DNA of 27,114 bases from JAWLBW01 sp041687475. Its GTDB lineage: Bacteria; J088; JAWLBW01. The notes below the pieces were generated by a model, which worked only from the letters and a program-made list of their open reading frames with translations, did no database searches and was not told the origin of the DNA. Location: the NCBI GenBank assembly GCA_041687475.1, contig JAWLBW010000020.1, forward strand, positions 1 to 27,114, read 5' to 3'. Shown here one piece after another: positions 1 to 6,703 of the stretch (position 1 is its first letter; each line of letters opens with the position of its first letter). The position numbers were made by a program, and so were the translations under genes.

Positions 1-1541
1 GAGTTGATCAGGTCGTGCGGCATGAGGGTTTCGACGTCGTGCAGGTTGAAACGCTCCTTGATGGCGCGTTCCATGCGCACGAGACCGATGCGGTACTGGT
101 TCTCGAGCAGCTCGCCCACCGAACGCACGCGGCGGTTGCCCAGGTGATCGATGTCGTCGACCTGGCCCTTGCCGTTACGCAGGTGAACCAGGTAGCGCAC
201 GACCTCGAGAATGTCGTCCTTGCGCAGCGTGCCCTCGTCGAGGGGAATGTCGATGCCCCGGCCCTCATAGTTGAGCTTGAGGTTGAGCTTGAGGCGACCG
301 ACGCGCGACAGATCGTAGCGATCGGCGTTGTAGAACAGGTTGTCGAACAACTGCTGGGCGGTTTCCAACGTCGGCGGATCGCCCGGACGCAGGCGCTTGT
401 AGATTTCGATGAGCGCCTTCTCGGTCGAGTTTTCCTTGCCGATCTTGTCCATCTTCAGCGTTTCGCGCAGGAACGGACCCACGTTCGGCTGGTCGATGTA
501 CAGCAGGGGAATCTCGGTAATGCCCCGATCGATGATTTCCTGGAACTTCTCTTCGGTAATTTCCTGGTTGCACTCGAGAATGACTTCGCCGGTGTTTTCG
601 TCGACGAGGTCGTGCGCCAGGGGGCGACCGAGCACGTCTTCGCTGCCGGCCGGAATTTCCGTAATGTTCAGCTCGGCCATGCGACGCAGCGCGGCCTTGT
701 TGATCTTACGGCCCTTCTTGACGATGACGTCTTCGGAGTCGGCCGGATTCAGGATGTCGTAGGTGGCCTTCTGGCCTGCCAGGTACTCGGGAATGAACGA
801 CTTCGTAAGCGAAGCGCCCTTCTTGTGAATACGAACCGTAATGGTTTCGTAGTAGTGATTGAGCAGCTCTTCTTCGCTCATGCCCAGCGCGCGCAGCAGC
901 ACGGTGGCCGGCAGCTTGCGGCGGCGGTCGATCTTCACGAAGAGGTAGGCGCGGTGGTCGAATTCGAAATCGAGCCACGAACCGCGATAGGGAATGATGC
1001 GGGCGTTGTAGAGCAGCTTGCCCGACGCATGGGTCTTGCCCTTGTCGTGATCGAAGAACACGCCCGGGCTGCGGTGCAGCTGGCTGACGATGACACGCTC
1101 GGTACCGTTGATGATGAAGGTACCGTTGTCGGTCATGAGCGGAAGTTCACCGAAGTAAATTTCCTGTTCCTTGATGTCGCGAATATTGCGTACGCCCGTT
1201 TCCTCGTCCTTGTCCCAGACCGTGAGCTGGACGTGAATCTTGAGCGGCGCGGCGAGCGTCATCCCGCGCTGACGGCATTCCTGCTCGTCGTACTTGGGGC
1301 GCTCGAACGAATAGCCGACCACGTCAAGCGTCGCCGTTTCGTTGAAGTCCGAGATGGGAAAGACGCTCTTGAACACGCCCCAGAGGCCGACTTCGCGCCG
1401 GTTACTCTGCGCAATTTCCTTCTGCAGGAAATTATCGTAGTTACGCTTGAGCGTCTCGATGAGATAGGGAATTTCAATTACCGGCGTGATGTTGCCGTAA
1501 TTCTTGCGGAAACGGTGAAGTTCCGGAGCGGAAATCGCCAT
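1..1541 (-). CDS. rpoB: RNA polymerase beta subunit, N-terminal part (cut by window edge)
   Basis: This encodes the N-terminal 513 residues of the RNA polymerase beta subunit, which forms the catalytic core with beta-prime. The reverse strand is open from ATG at 1541 to the left edge. It shows classic RpoB stretches: EIPYLIETL near the start, GELPLMTDNGTFIINGTERV, VSQLHRSPGVFFDHDKGKTH, ARIIPYRGSWLDFEFD, IDRRRKLPATVLLRAL and QVDDIDHLGNRRVRSVGELL. It breaks off at ETLMPHDLIN, just before the rifampicin-resistance region. A GGAGAAG Shine-Dalgarno sits directly before the ATG (MAISAPELHRF). The upstream neighbour is not rplL, which is unusual because rplJ-rplL-rpoB-rpoC is normally contiguous. 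The remaining two thirds, and presumably rpoC, lie beyond the left edge. Confidence 0.98.
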   Translation of the reverse strand, partial: MAISAPELHRFRKNYGNITPVIEIPYLIETLKRNYDNFLQKEIAQSNRREVGLWGVFKSVFPISDFNETATLDVVGYSFERPKYDEQECRQRGMTLAAPLKIHVQLTVWDKDEETGVRNIRDIKEQEIYFGELPLMTDNGTFIINGTERVIVSQLHRSPGVFFDHDKGKTHASGKLLYNARIIPYRGSWLDFEFDHRAYLFVKIDRRRKLPATVLLRALGMSEEELLNHYYETITVRIHKKGASLTKSFIPEYLAGQKATYDILNPADSEDVIVKKGRKINKAALRRMAELNITEIPAGSEDVLGRPLAHDLVDENTGEVILECNQEITEEKFQEIIDRGITEIPLLYIDQPNVGPFLRETLKMDKIGKENSTEKALIEIYKRLRPGDPPTLETAQQLFDNLFYNADRYDLSRVGRLKLNLKLNYEGRGIDIPLDEGTLRKDDILEVVRYLVHLRNGKGQVDDIDHLGNRRVRSVGELLENQYRIGLVRMERAIKERFNLHDVETLMPHDLIN

Positions 1542-1629
1542 GACTTCTCCAGTTAAAAGTATCGGGGTGCCGGCGAGAGCGACACCGATGTTTCTTCGAG
1601 AAATGCTGCCTGCCGGCCTACAGGCGAGA

Positions 1630-1682
1630 CTTCATCCGTATGCAACTCTGGATGAAGGGTGCCGGGCCCATCCCCCCGGCAC
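1630..1682 (-). promoter_or_regulatory. Two adjacent hairpins in the rpoB leader
   Basis: Arms CTTCATCC (1630-1637) and GGATGAAG (1650-1657) pair perfectly over a 12-nt loop. Arms GTGCCGGG (1659-1666) and CCCGGCAC (1675-1682) pair perfectly over an 8-nt loop. They lie one base apart, between the proposed promoter and the rpoB start. No U-tract follows on the minus strand, so neither looks like a simple terminator. They could be a protein-binding or mRNA-stability element; this is inference. Confidence 0.4.
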
Positions 1683-1861
1683 ATAAGAATACGCGTAGAG
1701 AAAAAATGCAAAAAAAGCGAAACGCCTTCCCTTACCCGTTCTACGCAGCGCAAAGAAAGGGGGAAGTTCGAGAGACGCTCACTGATTTATGTAATCGATA
1801 CCTTGTTCAACAGGTAGCCAGTGTCCGGGTACGCGCACCAACCCGGCCGCATATCGATCCA

Positions 1862-1891
1862 TGTATAGCAGGTTAAGGTAACAGACGGCAA
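1862..1891 (-). promoter_or_regulatory. Candidate sigma70 promoter for rpoB
   Basis: On the minus strand, TTGCCG (1891-1886), an 18-bp spacer and TATACA (1867-1862) match the -35/-10 consensus at 4/6 each. Transcription would start near 1855, giving a leader of about 315 nt before the rpoB ATG. An independent promoter is expected here because no ribosomal protein gene lies upstream. Confidence 0.45.
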
Positions 1892-2046
1892 GGATTTCTG
1901 CCAGAAAAAAGATCGTCTGGCCTGCCGTTCTGCCTTCCCCTCTTGCCTGGAACCGGCCCATACGGTATCAGAACGCCGTCACCTGAGACCAGTGTGAACG
2001 GTTGCACGGCTGTACTTCGAGCGGGCGAGCCGATTGGACGGCAAAT

Positions 2047-2137
2047 GGCAGCCGGCAGATGACAGACGGAAGACGGCAGACGGCAGACGGCAGATGGAAG
2101 ATGGAAGATGGAAGATGGAAGATGGAAGATGGAAGAA
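2047..2137. repeat. Heptanucleotide tandem repeat, about 13 units (GGAAGAT core)
   Basis: Thirteen consecutive 7-mers of the form GGMAGAY run in phase. GGCAGCC, GGCAGAT, GACAGAC, GGAAGAC, two GGCAGAC and GGCAGAT are followed by five perfect GGAAGAT copies (2096-2130) and a final GGAAGAA. The left end is diverged and the right end homogeneous, as expected if copies are still being added by slippage at the right. On the minus strand the unit translates as a 7-residue repeat (SSIFHLP-like), which explains several spurious open frames. Confidence 0.95.
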
Positions 2138-2350
2138 CCCCCGACCGGTACTCGCTTCGCGCACGCGGCCCCTGAAAGGGGACCACCGATACGCTTCGTG
2201 TGCTCACGGTCCGGATATCCGTCAGCATCGAGTCGCGACCGGGCGCAGGGCGCCCGCGCAGACGAGATTCGCGCCTCCGACCGTACCCCCGAAGCGCACA
2301 TGCCGTCACCGCAGAAAGACCGTACCGCCTTCCGACCCCTTGTGGCTTAG

Positions 2351-2378
2351 GGATTGAGGATTGAGGATTGAGGATTGA
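2351..2378. repeat. Heptanucleotide tandem repeat, 4 units of GGATTGA
   Basis: Four perfect GGATTGA copies occur at 2351, 2358, 2365 and 2372. The array ends 16 bp before a TAAAAT -10-like box that precedes the gene at 2406. Each unit (with the next G) contains a TTGA that can resemble part of a -35 box. The unit differs from the GGAAGAT array 213 bp to the left but has the same period. Confidence 0.95.
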
Positions 2379-2393
2379 AGCAAGCCGCACTGG

Positions 2394-2399
2394 TAAAAT
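2394..2399 (+). promoter_or_regulatory. Candidate -10 box (TAAAAT) giving a leaderless transcript
   Basis: TAAAAT (5/6 to consensus) ends 6 nt before the ATG at 2406, so transcription would begin at or next to the start codon. No Shine-Dalgarno is visible. -35-like TTGAAG and TTGAGG lie 13 and 20 bp upstream, neither at the ideal 17, so the -35 assignment is uncertain. Confidence 0.35.
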
Positions 2400-2405
2400 G
2401 GTCGG

Positions 2406-2654
2406 ATGAAATTGTTTCTCGTACATTACGGCTTCTACCCGCAGGGGGAAATCTGGGAGCAGCACGGCGTCGTGCACGTTGCCGCCCCCTCGGCCGCCGA
2501 GGCGAAGAAGGCCTTCAAGGCAATCGATTGGGTCAAGGCGAAAAAAGCCCATGTCGACGGCATCGTCGAGGTGCGCGTCGACGGGTATGGTATCGAGCTG
2601 ATTCCGGGGACTTCGCCCCAGGCTGAACCCGAGCGCCTCGGATTTTCGGTATGA
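2406..2654 (+). CDS. Small conserved-looking protein of unknown function (82 aa)
   Basis: The protein begins MKLFLVHYGFYPQGEIWEQHG and continues with an alpha/beta-like pattern: a strand (VVHVAAPS), a helix rich in Ala/Lys (AAEAKKAFKAIDWVKAKK) and a strand (HVDGIVEVRVDGYGIELI). It has no signal peptide or membrane segment and is probably cytoplasmic. The N-terminus faintly recalls DUF1543-type proteins (MKLFLV...), but I would not assign it. Its stop overlaps the ATG of the next gene (ATGA), so the two are probably translationally coupled. There is no clear ribosome-binding site. A TAAAAT box directly upstream suggests leaderless expression. Confidence 0.7.
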   Translation: MKLFLVHYGFYPQGEIWEQHGVVHVAAPSAAEAKKAFKAIDWVKAKKAHVDGIVEVRVDGYGIELIPGTSPQAEPERLGFSV

Positions 2655-3418
2655 GCCGTACGCGACTGCCCGGACACGACACCGACCTCGCGAGCCCCAT
2701 GCCGTCGCTGACGATTCTGGGTGCGGGCTATGTGGGAAAAGCGCTGCTCGCACGCCACCCCGAGGCCGTACACACCCATCGCGCACCGAAGCCCGACGAT
2801 CCGACCGCACGGGTCTTCTCGCTGGAAGACAAGCAGACCTGGGAAGCCCTTCCCCTTGCCGGGCGCCTCGTCTTGTGGACCTTTCCGGCGCGGCCCCTCG
2901 AGTTGGTGCAGGAATTCCACCAGACGCATCTTCGCCGGGCGCTGGGCGTCATCGTGTTGGGCAGTACCTCGGCCTATCGGGTCGAGGGCGAGGCGGGCAC
3001 GTGGGTCTACGAAGAGGCCCCGCTCGACCTGACGCAGGAACGGGTGCAGGGCGAAGAGTGGCTTCGCACGCAGGGAGCCACCGTGCTGCAGCTGGCCGGT
3101 ATTCACGGGCCCGACCGCCTTCCGCTGAACTGGTTGCGCAAGGGACTCATACGCAACGGCCGCAAGTGGCTGAACCTGGCCCACGTCGACGATATCGTGG
3201 CGGCCATCGAGGCGCTTGCCATGCAGCCGCAGCCGGGCGCGCGCATCAACGTGGCCGACGGCCGCCCCATTGTGTGGAATGATCTGGTCGAGGTCTACAG
3301 GCAAAGAGGCGAGCTGCCGGGCGACTTCGCCTTGCCGCAGGGCGCCCCCGAAGGCAAGCGCATCGCCAATGAGCGGTTGCGGCGGTTGCTTCCCGGCCAC
3401 GACTTCTGCCTGCCCTGA
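2651..3418 (+). CDS. SDR-type NAD(P)-binding epimerase/dehydratase family protein
   Basis: This is a probable NAD(P)-dependent oxidoreductase or epimerase of the extended short-chain dehydrogenase type, perhaps YeeZ-like. A Rossmann dinucleotide motif, LTILGAGYVGKALL, occurs at about residues 19-32. LGSTSAYRV, QLAGIHGPDRL and LNLAHVDDIVAAIEAL follow the usual order for NAD-dependent epimerase proteins. The ATG at 2651 overlaps the previous stop by 4 nt. A shorter start at 2699 (MPSLTILGAGYVG) fits the family better because the first 16 residues look unstructured, so the true start is uncertain. The substrate is unknown. The protein is soluble, with no signal peptide. Confidence 0.8.
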   Translation: MSRTRLPGHDTDLASPMPSLTILGAGYVGKALLARHPEAVHTHRAPKPDDPTARVFSLEDKQTWEALPLAGRLVLWTFPARPLELVQEFHQTHLRRALGVIVLGSTSAYRVEGEAGTWVYEEAPLDLTQERVQGEEWLRTQGATVLQLAGIHGPDRLPLNWLRKGLIRNGRKWLNLAHVDDIVAAIEALAMQPQPGARINVADGRPIVWNDLVEVYRQRGELPGDFALPQGAPEGKRIANERLRRLLPGHDFCLP

Positions 3419-3448
3419 CGCAAACGCTGCGTCTTTACAGCAGCGCAG

Positions 3449-3475
3449 GCCGAAAGGGTAATTACCCTTCTCGGC
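3449..3475. terminator. Inverted repeat between convergent genes, possible weak terminator
   Basis: Arms beginning GCCGA (3449) and ending TCGGC (3475) enclose the perfect palindrome AAGGGTAATTACCCTT (3454-3469), with one bulged C. It lies between the stops of the SDR gene (+) and the lipoprotein gene (-). There is no run of T on either side, so an intrinsic terminator is only one option. A protein-binding palindrome is another. Confidence 0.4.
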
Positions 3476-3841
3476 TTACTGCAGCGGCGCCTGAACGTCG
3501 AAGGTGGGCGTGAAGGCGGTGCGCGTATCTTCGGCCTTCACCTGTCCGTCGACGGAAATGCTCAGGGCCACCGTGACCGACTCGCCTTCGGCCATGCCCG
3601 AAACACCCAAGTACGCATTCTTGCTGACCGGAATGTCGAGCTTCTTCGAAAACGGCAGAGCGACGTCTTCTTCGATAAGCGCCCCGCTCTCGTCGCCCCA
3701 CGTAATCGTGACCTTGCTGAAGGACCCCTCGACGACCTTCGCCGAGTATTCGACCGCGCGGGTTTTCTCGACGACCGTGGTGGTATCGTCGCCGCAGGCG
3801 ACCGCCAGCACCAGCAACAGCAAACTAAACAGATATTTCAT
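3476..3841 (-). CDS. MmpS-like lipoprotein (121 aa)
   Basis: This is a predicted lipoprotein on the periplasmic face of a membrane. The start MKYLFSLLLLVLAVAC gives a lipobox (LAVAC, Cys16). The mature part is a short beta-rich domain: VEYSAKVVEGSFSKVTITW, LIEEDVALPFSKKLDIPV, VTVALSISVDGQVKAEDT. That pattern (Tyr-x-V-x-G strand, Asp-Glu-Ser-Gly turn, LP-F/W-SK, IxVDGxVxxxDT) matches MmpS-type proteins, known mainly as accessories of mycobacterial MmpL transporters. No MmpL/RND gene is in the window. A longer upstream ATG is rejected because only this start has a signal peptide. No Shine-Dalgarno is visible, and the promoter is placed for a leaderless mRNA. Confidence 0.7.
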   Translation of the reverse strand: MKYLFSLLLLVLAVACGDDTTTVVEKTRAVEYSAKVVEGSFSKVTITWGDESGALIEEDVALPFSKKLDIPVSKNAYLGVSGMAEGESVTVALSISVDGQVKAEDTRTAFTPTFDVQAPLQ

Positions 3842-3847
3842 AACAAC

Positions 3848-3873
3848 AGTGTAGCCCCGACCGAGCGGTCGGG
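3848..3873 (-). promoter_or_regulatory. Promoter with internal palindrome for the MmpS-like gene
   Basis: On the minus strand, TTGCCC (3876-3871), a 17-bp spacer and TACACT (3853-3848) form a plausible sigma70 promoter. The expected start is at about 3841, the A of the ATG. The spacer is largely filled by the palindrome CCCGACC-GAGC-GGTCGGG (3856-3873), which could be an operator. Confidence 0.45.
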
Positions 3874-4050
3874 CAAACCACAGGCACAGGAACCTGGCCG
3901 TGCGACGGGAGCCGCTCTCCACCTTTCCCACAGGCCTTCCCGCAGGCACGCGCATGCCCGATCCGAGCACGATCGGGCCACCATTCCCAGGCGACGCAGC
4001 ACCGGCCCCGCCGGCCTCGAAACAACTTCGCTCATCGCACGCTTTGCATC

Positions 4051-4080
4051 TTCACATACGGCGTGCCTCGCCGATATGCT
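4051..4080 (+). promoter_or_regulatory. Candidate promoter of the receiver-domain gene
   Basis: TTCACA (4051-4056, 5/6), an 18-bp spacer and TATGCT (4075-4080, 4/6) predict a start near 4087. This excludes the in-frame ATG at 4076, which overlaps the -10 box, and supports translation from 4106. Confidence 0.5.
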
Positions 4081-4105
4081 CAATGCCATACTGGGAGGTC
4101 TTTAC

Positions 4106-4453
4106 ATGCAACTTTCCATTCTCATTGTCGAAGACGACTTCAACATTCGTACGGCGCTTGAAGAAATTCTGGAGGAAGAGGGCTTTGCCGTTCAAACGGC
4201 AGACAACGGCGCCCAGGCGTTGCAACTGCTTCGCGACGGCCTTCGCCCGGATATTGTGCTGCTCGACCTCATGATGCCCGTCATGGACGGGGCAACCTTT
4301 CTCGAGACCGCCCGGGAGCATGGTCTGCTTAGCGAATCACGAGTCATCGTGACCTCGGCTCTCGGCGACGCCTGCAACCTGCCCATGTCGACCGAAGTTC
4401 TGCGCAAACCCTTTCCCATCGACGCGCTGCTGACACGGGTTTTGCCCACCTGA
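4106..4453 (+). CDS. Stand-alone response-regulator receiver protein (CheY-like, 115 aa)
   Basis: This is a single receiver domain with no output domain, so it probably signals by protein-protein contact after phosphorylation by a histidine kinase. All active-site positions are present: acidic pair Asp10-Asp11 (LIVEDDFN), phospho-acceptor Asp54 (IVLLDLMMPVMDG), Thr83 (VIVTS) and Lys101 (LRKPF). The ATG at 4106 has an excellent GGAGG 7 nt upstream. No kinase or chemotaxis gene lies in the window, so the partner is unknown. It is divergent from the MmpS-like lipoprotein gene. Confidence 0.93.
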   Translation: MQLSILIVEDDFNIRTALEEILEEEGFAVQTADNGAQALQLLRDGLRPDIVLLDLMMPVMDGATFLETAREHGLLSESRVIVTSALGDACNLPMSTEVLRKPFPIDALLTRVLPT

Positions 4454-4640
4454 CGCTACCGACAGGCCCCTGAATTTCAACAGCCCCCCTCTCCACACAG
4501 CCCGTTCTCTCATTCACACCGGCACGCAAGGCCCCCAGGGCCGGCCCCTCTTCGGCCCCCTTCCCGCCGAACCACCGTTACCGCACAAGAACAGTGTAGA
4601 TTCCTGCCTCCATGGGATTCGTCCCCACTGCAGTCAACGC

Positions 4641-4669
4641 TTGCCCGTCTTCAGGCAGACTGATAGAAT
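4641..4669 (+). promoter_or_regulatory. Sigma70-like promoter of the SLC13 permease
   Basis: TTGCCC (4641-4646), a 17-bp spacer and TAGAAT (4664-4669, 5/6) predict a start near 4676 and a leader of about 108 nt. Confidence 0.6.
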
Positions 4670-4681
4670 TGGAACTTCAAC

Positions 4682-4704
4682 TACCCGATAAAATTTACCG
4701 GGTA
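4682..4704. promoter_or_regulatory. Inverted repeat just downstream of the permease promoter
   Basis: TACCCG and CGGGTA arms flank an 11-nt AT-rich centre (ATAAAATTTAC). The repeat lies about 6 nt downstream of the predicted transcription start, a typical position for a repressor operator; it could instead form a small RNA hairpin. The regulator is unknown. Confidence 0.35.
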
Positions 4705-4783
4705 ACCACAAACCAATCCCGACCATTAAAGTGATTCGAGAAGTTCAGCAGCCGATACCGTCGTTGAGAGGAGCGTCTACCTG

Positions 4784-6547
4784 ATGCCACTCGACGCACT
4801 GCTTTCCCTGGTGGTCATCGCCGGGGTTCTGGCGGGGCTGGCCCTTAACAGATGGCCGCCCGAGTGGTTGCTTCTGGCGGCCGTGAGCGTGCTGCTGCTG
4901 ACCGGCATTCTGACGCCGGAAGAGGCCTTTGCCGGCTTTTCCAACCCGGGCATGCTTACCGTAGCCGCCCTGTATGTCGTGGCCGGCGGGATTCAGGAAA
5001 CCGGCGCCCTGCGCTTTCTGACCGAGCGCGCCCTGGGGCGACCCACCCGCGTACCCGGGGCGCTGGGCCGTCTGATGCCCCTCACGTCCTTACTGAGCGC
5101 CTTTCTGAACAACACGCCTATCGTCGCCCTGCTCATCGGCCCGGTGCAGGTCTGGGCCCGGAAACTACGCCTGTCTGCCTCTCACCTTCTGCTGCCGCTT
5201 TCCTACGCAGCCATTCTGGGGGGAACCCTCACGCTCATCGGTACGAGCACCAATCTGGTGATCGACGGCCTTCTGCAGACCCGCACCGGCCACCCCGGCC
5301 TGGGCATTCTCTCGATCGCGCCGGTCGGGCTTGCCGTGCTCGCCGCCGGAACCTTGTGGATGCTGACGTTCGGCTGGCGCCTCTTGCCCGAGCGCAGAAG
5401 CCTGGTGCAAGAACTGGACAATACGCGTGAATATTCAGTGATCATGCGTGTTGCCGAAGGCAGCCCGCTGATAGGGCAGACGCTTGCAGATGCCCGGCTG
5501 CGCCGCCTGCAACATTGCTACCTGGCCGAAATCGAGCGGCGCGGCCATCTTCTGAGCGCAGTGGGCTCCGACCGCGTTCTGCAGGCCGGCGATCGCCTCG
5601 TTTTCGTGGGCATCGCCGATTGCGCCCATGAGTTACGAGACTTCGGCGGGCTCGAGGTCGACGTACGAACCGGCCTCGACCTGCAAAGCCACCAGCGTCG
5701 CCTGGTCGAGGTGGTACTCTCGCCACGGGCCCCCATCATCGGACAGACCATCAGGCAGTCGCATTTTCGCGATCGCTACAAAGCCGTCATTCTGGCTGTC
5801 TCTCGCGACGGCGAACGTATCGCAAGCCGACTCGGCGACACCGAGCTCAAGGTCGGCGACACATTGTTGCTCGAAACCAGCGAACAGTTCGTGGCGGCGC
5901 ACCGCTACGATCCCACCTTTCTCATGGTCAGCCCCCTCGAGAGCTCGACACCCTCACGCACCAGCAAGGCCAAGCTGGCACTCACACTTCTCGCGGCCCT
6001 GGTCGCAGCCAATCTGACCGGGCTCATCAGCGTGGCCGAAGCTGCGCTGTCGGCAGCCGTACTGATGGTGTTTACCGGCTGCCTTACGCCGTTGCAGGCG
6101 GGCAAAAGTCTCGACGGCAGCGTACTCGTGGTCATCGCAGGCTCGCTGGCCCTGGGAGCGGCCCTGACCAAAACCGGGGCGGCAACCTGGGTTGCCTCGA
6201 CCCTCATGGGCTTCTCCGGCCCCGACGCGGCACTGGCGCTTCTGCTGGTGTATCTGGTAACGATTCTCTTTACCGAGCTCATTACCAACAATGCAGCAGC
6301 CGTGCTCATGTTTCCCATCGCCCAGGCGGTAAGCGAGCAACTCGGGGTCAGCGTGCTGCCTTTCGCCGTTGCCGTCATGTTTGCGGCTTCGGCCAGCTTT
6401 CTCACCCCATTGGGCTACCAGACCAACCTCATGGTGTACGGGCCGGGCGGCTACCGGCTTTCCGACTACCTGAAGGCAGGGGCCCCCATGACGGTGGCAA
6501 CCGGGTCGACCGCCGTCTTCATGATTCCCCTGATTTTTCCCTTCTGA
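4784..6547 (+). CDS. SLC13/DASS-family permease with two RCK_C (TrkA-C) domains
   Basis: This is an inner-membrane transporter of the divalent anion:sodium symporter (SLC13) type, 587 aa, similar in layout to E. coli YfbS. The first membrane half carries LSAFLNNTPIVALLIGPV and GGTLTLIGTSTNLVIDG. The second carries TELITNNAAAVLMFPIAQAV and FLTPLGYQTNLMVYGPGGY. These paired Asn-Asn-Thr/Ala and Ser/Gln-Thr-Asn motifs bind sodium and substrate in the family. Between the halves lie two soluble RCK_C domains (about residues 210-285 and 300-375; SPLIGQTLADARL and APIIGQTIRQSHF), likely for ligand regulation. The substrate is unknown (carboxylate, sulfate or other). The ATG at 4784 follows GAGAGGAG by 10 nt. 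Confidence 0.9.
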   Translation: MPLDALLSLVVIAGVLAGLALNRWPPEWLLLAAVSVLLLTGILTPEEAFAGFSNPGMLTVAALYVVAGGIQETGALRFLTERALGRPTRVPGALGRLMPLTSLLSAFLNNTPIVALLIGPVQVWARKLRLSASHLLLPLSYAAILGGTLTLIGTSTNLVIDGLLQTRTGHPGLGILSIAPVGLAVLAAGTLWMLTFGWRLLPERRSLVQELDNTREYSVIMRVAEGSPLIGQTLADARLRRLQHCYLAEIERRGHLLSAVGSDRVLQAGDRLVFVGIADCAHELRDFGGLEVDVRTGLDLQSHQRRLVEVVLSPRAPIIGQTIRQSHFRDRYKAVILAVSRDGERIASRLGDTELKVGDTLLLETSEQFVAAHRYDPTFLMVSPLESSTPSRTSKAKLALTLLAALVAANLTGLISVAEAALSAAVLMVFTGCLTPLQAGKSLDGSVLVVIAGSLALGAALTKTGAATWVASTLMGFSGPDAALALLLVYLVTILFTELITNNAAAVLMFPIAQAVSEQLGVSVLPFAVAVMFAASASFLTPLGYQTNLMVYGPGGYRLSDYLKAGAPMTVATGSTAVFMIPLIFPF

Positions 6548-6555
6548 AAAAACGA

Positions 6556-6585
6556 AAGCCCGTGAACGGAATCGTTCACGGGCTT
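6556..6585 (-). terminator. Intrinsic terminator of tRNA-Leu
   Basis: A perfect 13-bp stem (arm AAGCCCGTGAACG, 4-nt loop) is followed on the minus strand by TTTCGTTTTTT. The T-tract overlaps the 3' end of the permease gene. On the plus strand the hairpin lies right after the permease stop but has no T-run, so it may only protect or pause that transcript. Confidence 0.85.
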
Positions 6586-6596
6586 CAGCCAGCACT

Positions 6597-6683
6597 TGGT
6601 GCCGGGGAGGGGAATCGAACCCCTACTTCCTTGCGGAAACCAGATTTTGAGTCTGGCGCGTCTGCCAGTTTCGCCACCCCGGC
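6597..6683 (-). tRNA. tRNA-Leu (anticodon CAA)
   Basis: This is a class II tRNA with a long variable arm. The acceptor stem GCCGGGG pairs with CCCCGGC, the discriminator is A, and CCA is encoded (6599-6597). The anticodon stem CCAGA/TCTGG holds loop CTCAAAA with anticodon CAA, reading UUG. The T-arm contains GGTTCGATTCC. It is flanked by its own promoter and terminator, so it is a single-gene unit. Confidence 0.97.
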
Positions 6684-6703
6684 CGAATCGCAGAGAAAGG
6701 CTT

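Larger units (their letters stand above)
1542..2405. other. Long non-coding region upstream of rpoB
   Basis: I see no credible gene in these 864 bases. Short open frames exist on both strands, but they lack family resemblance and several simply translate the heptamer repeats. The stretch holds, from left to right, a leader for rpoB with two hairpins (1630-1682), a sigma70-like promoter facing rpoB (1862-1891), a GGAAGAT-type heptamer array (2047-2137), about 210 featureless bases, and a GGATTGA array (2351-2378) next to the promoter of the 2406 gene. Confidence 0.7.
4454..4783. other. Intergenic region before the permease
   Basis: These 330 bases contain no gene I can support. The first half is C-rich with a GGGCCG/CGGCCC inverted repeat near 4537-4558 and no T-tract. 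The second half carries the permease promoter (4641-4669) and a short inverted repeat (4682-4704). Confidence 0.6.

Noticed and set aside
15..1556. Long open frame on the plus strand (513 codons)
   Set aside because: It is the antisense shadow of rpoB, whose minus-strand translation matches RpoB throughout.
2047..2137. Possible CRISPR or origin iterons
   Set aside because: Units are 7 bp and strictly tandem, with no spacers, no DnaA-box match and no replication gene nearby.
1873..2810. Minus-strand open frames with SSIFHLP-type repeats
   Set aside because: They are translations of the heptamer array (7 bp x 3 = 7 codons) and one runs antisense into the genes at 2406 and 2651; no start signals or family resemblance.
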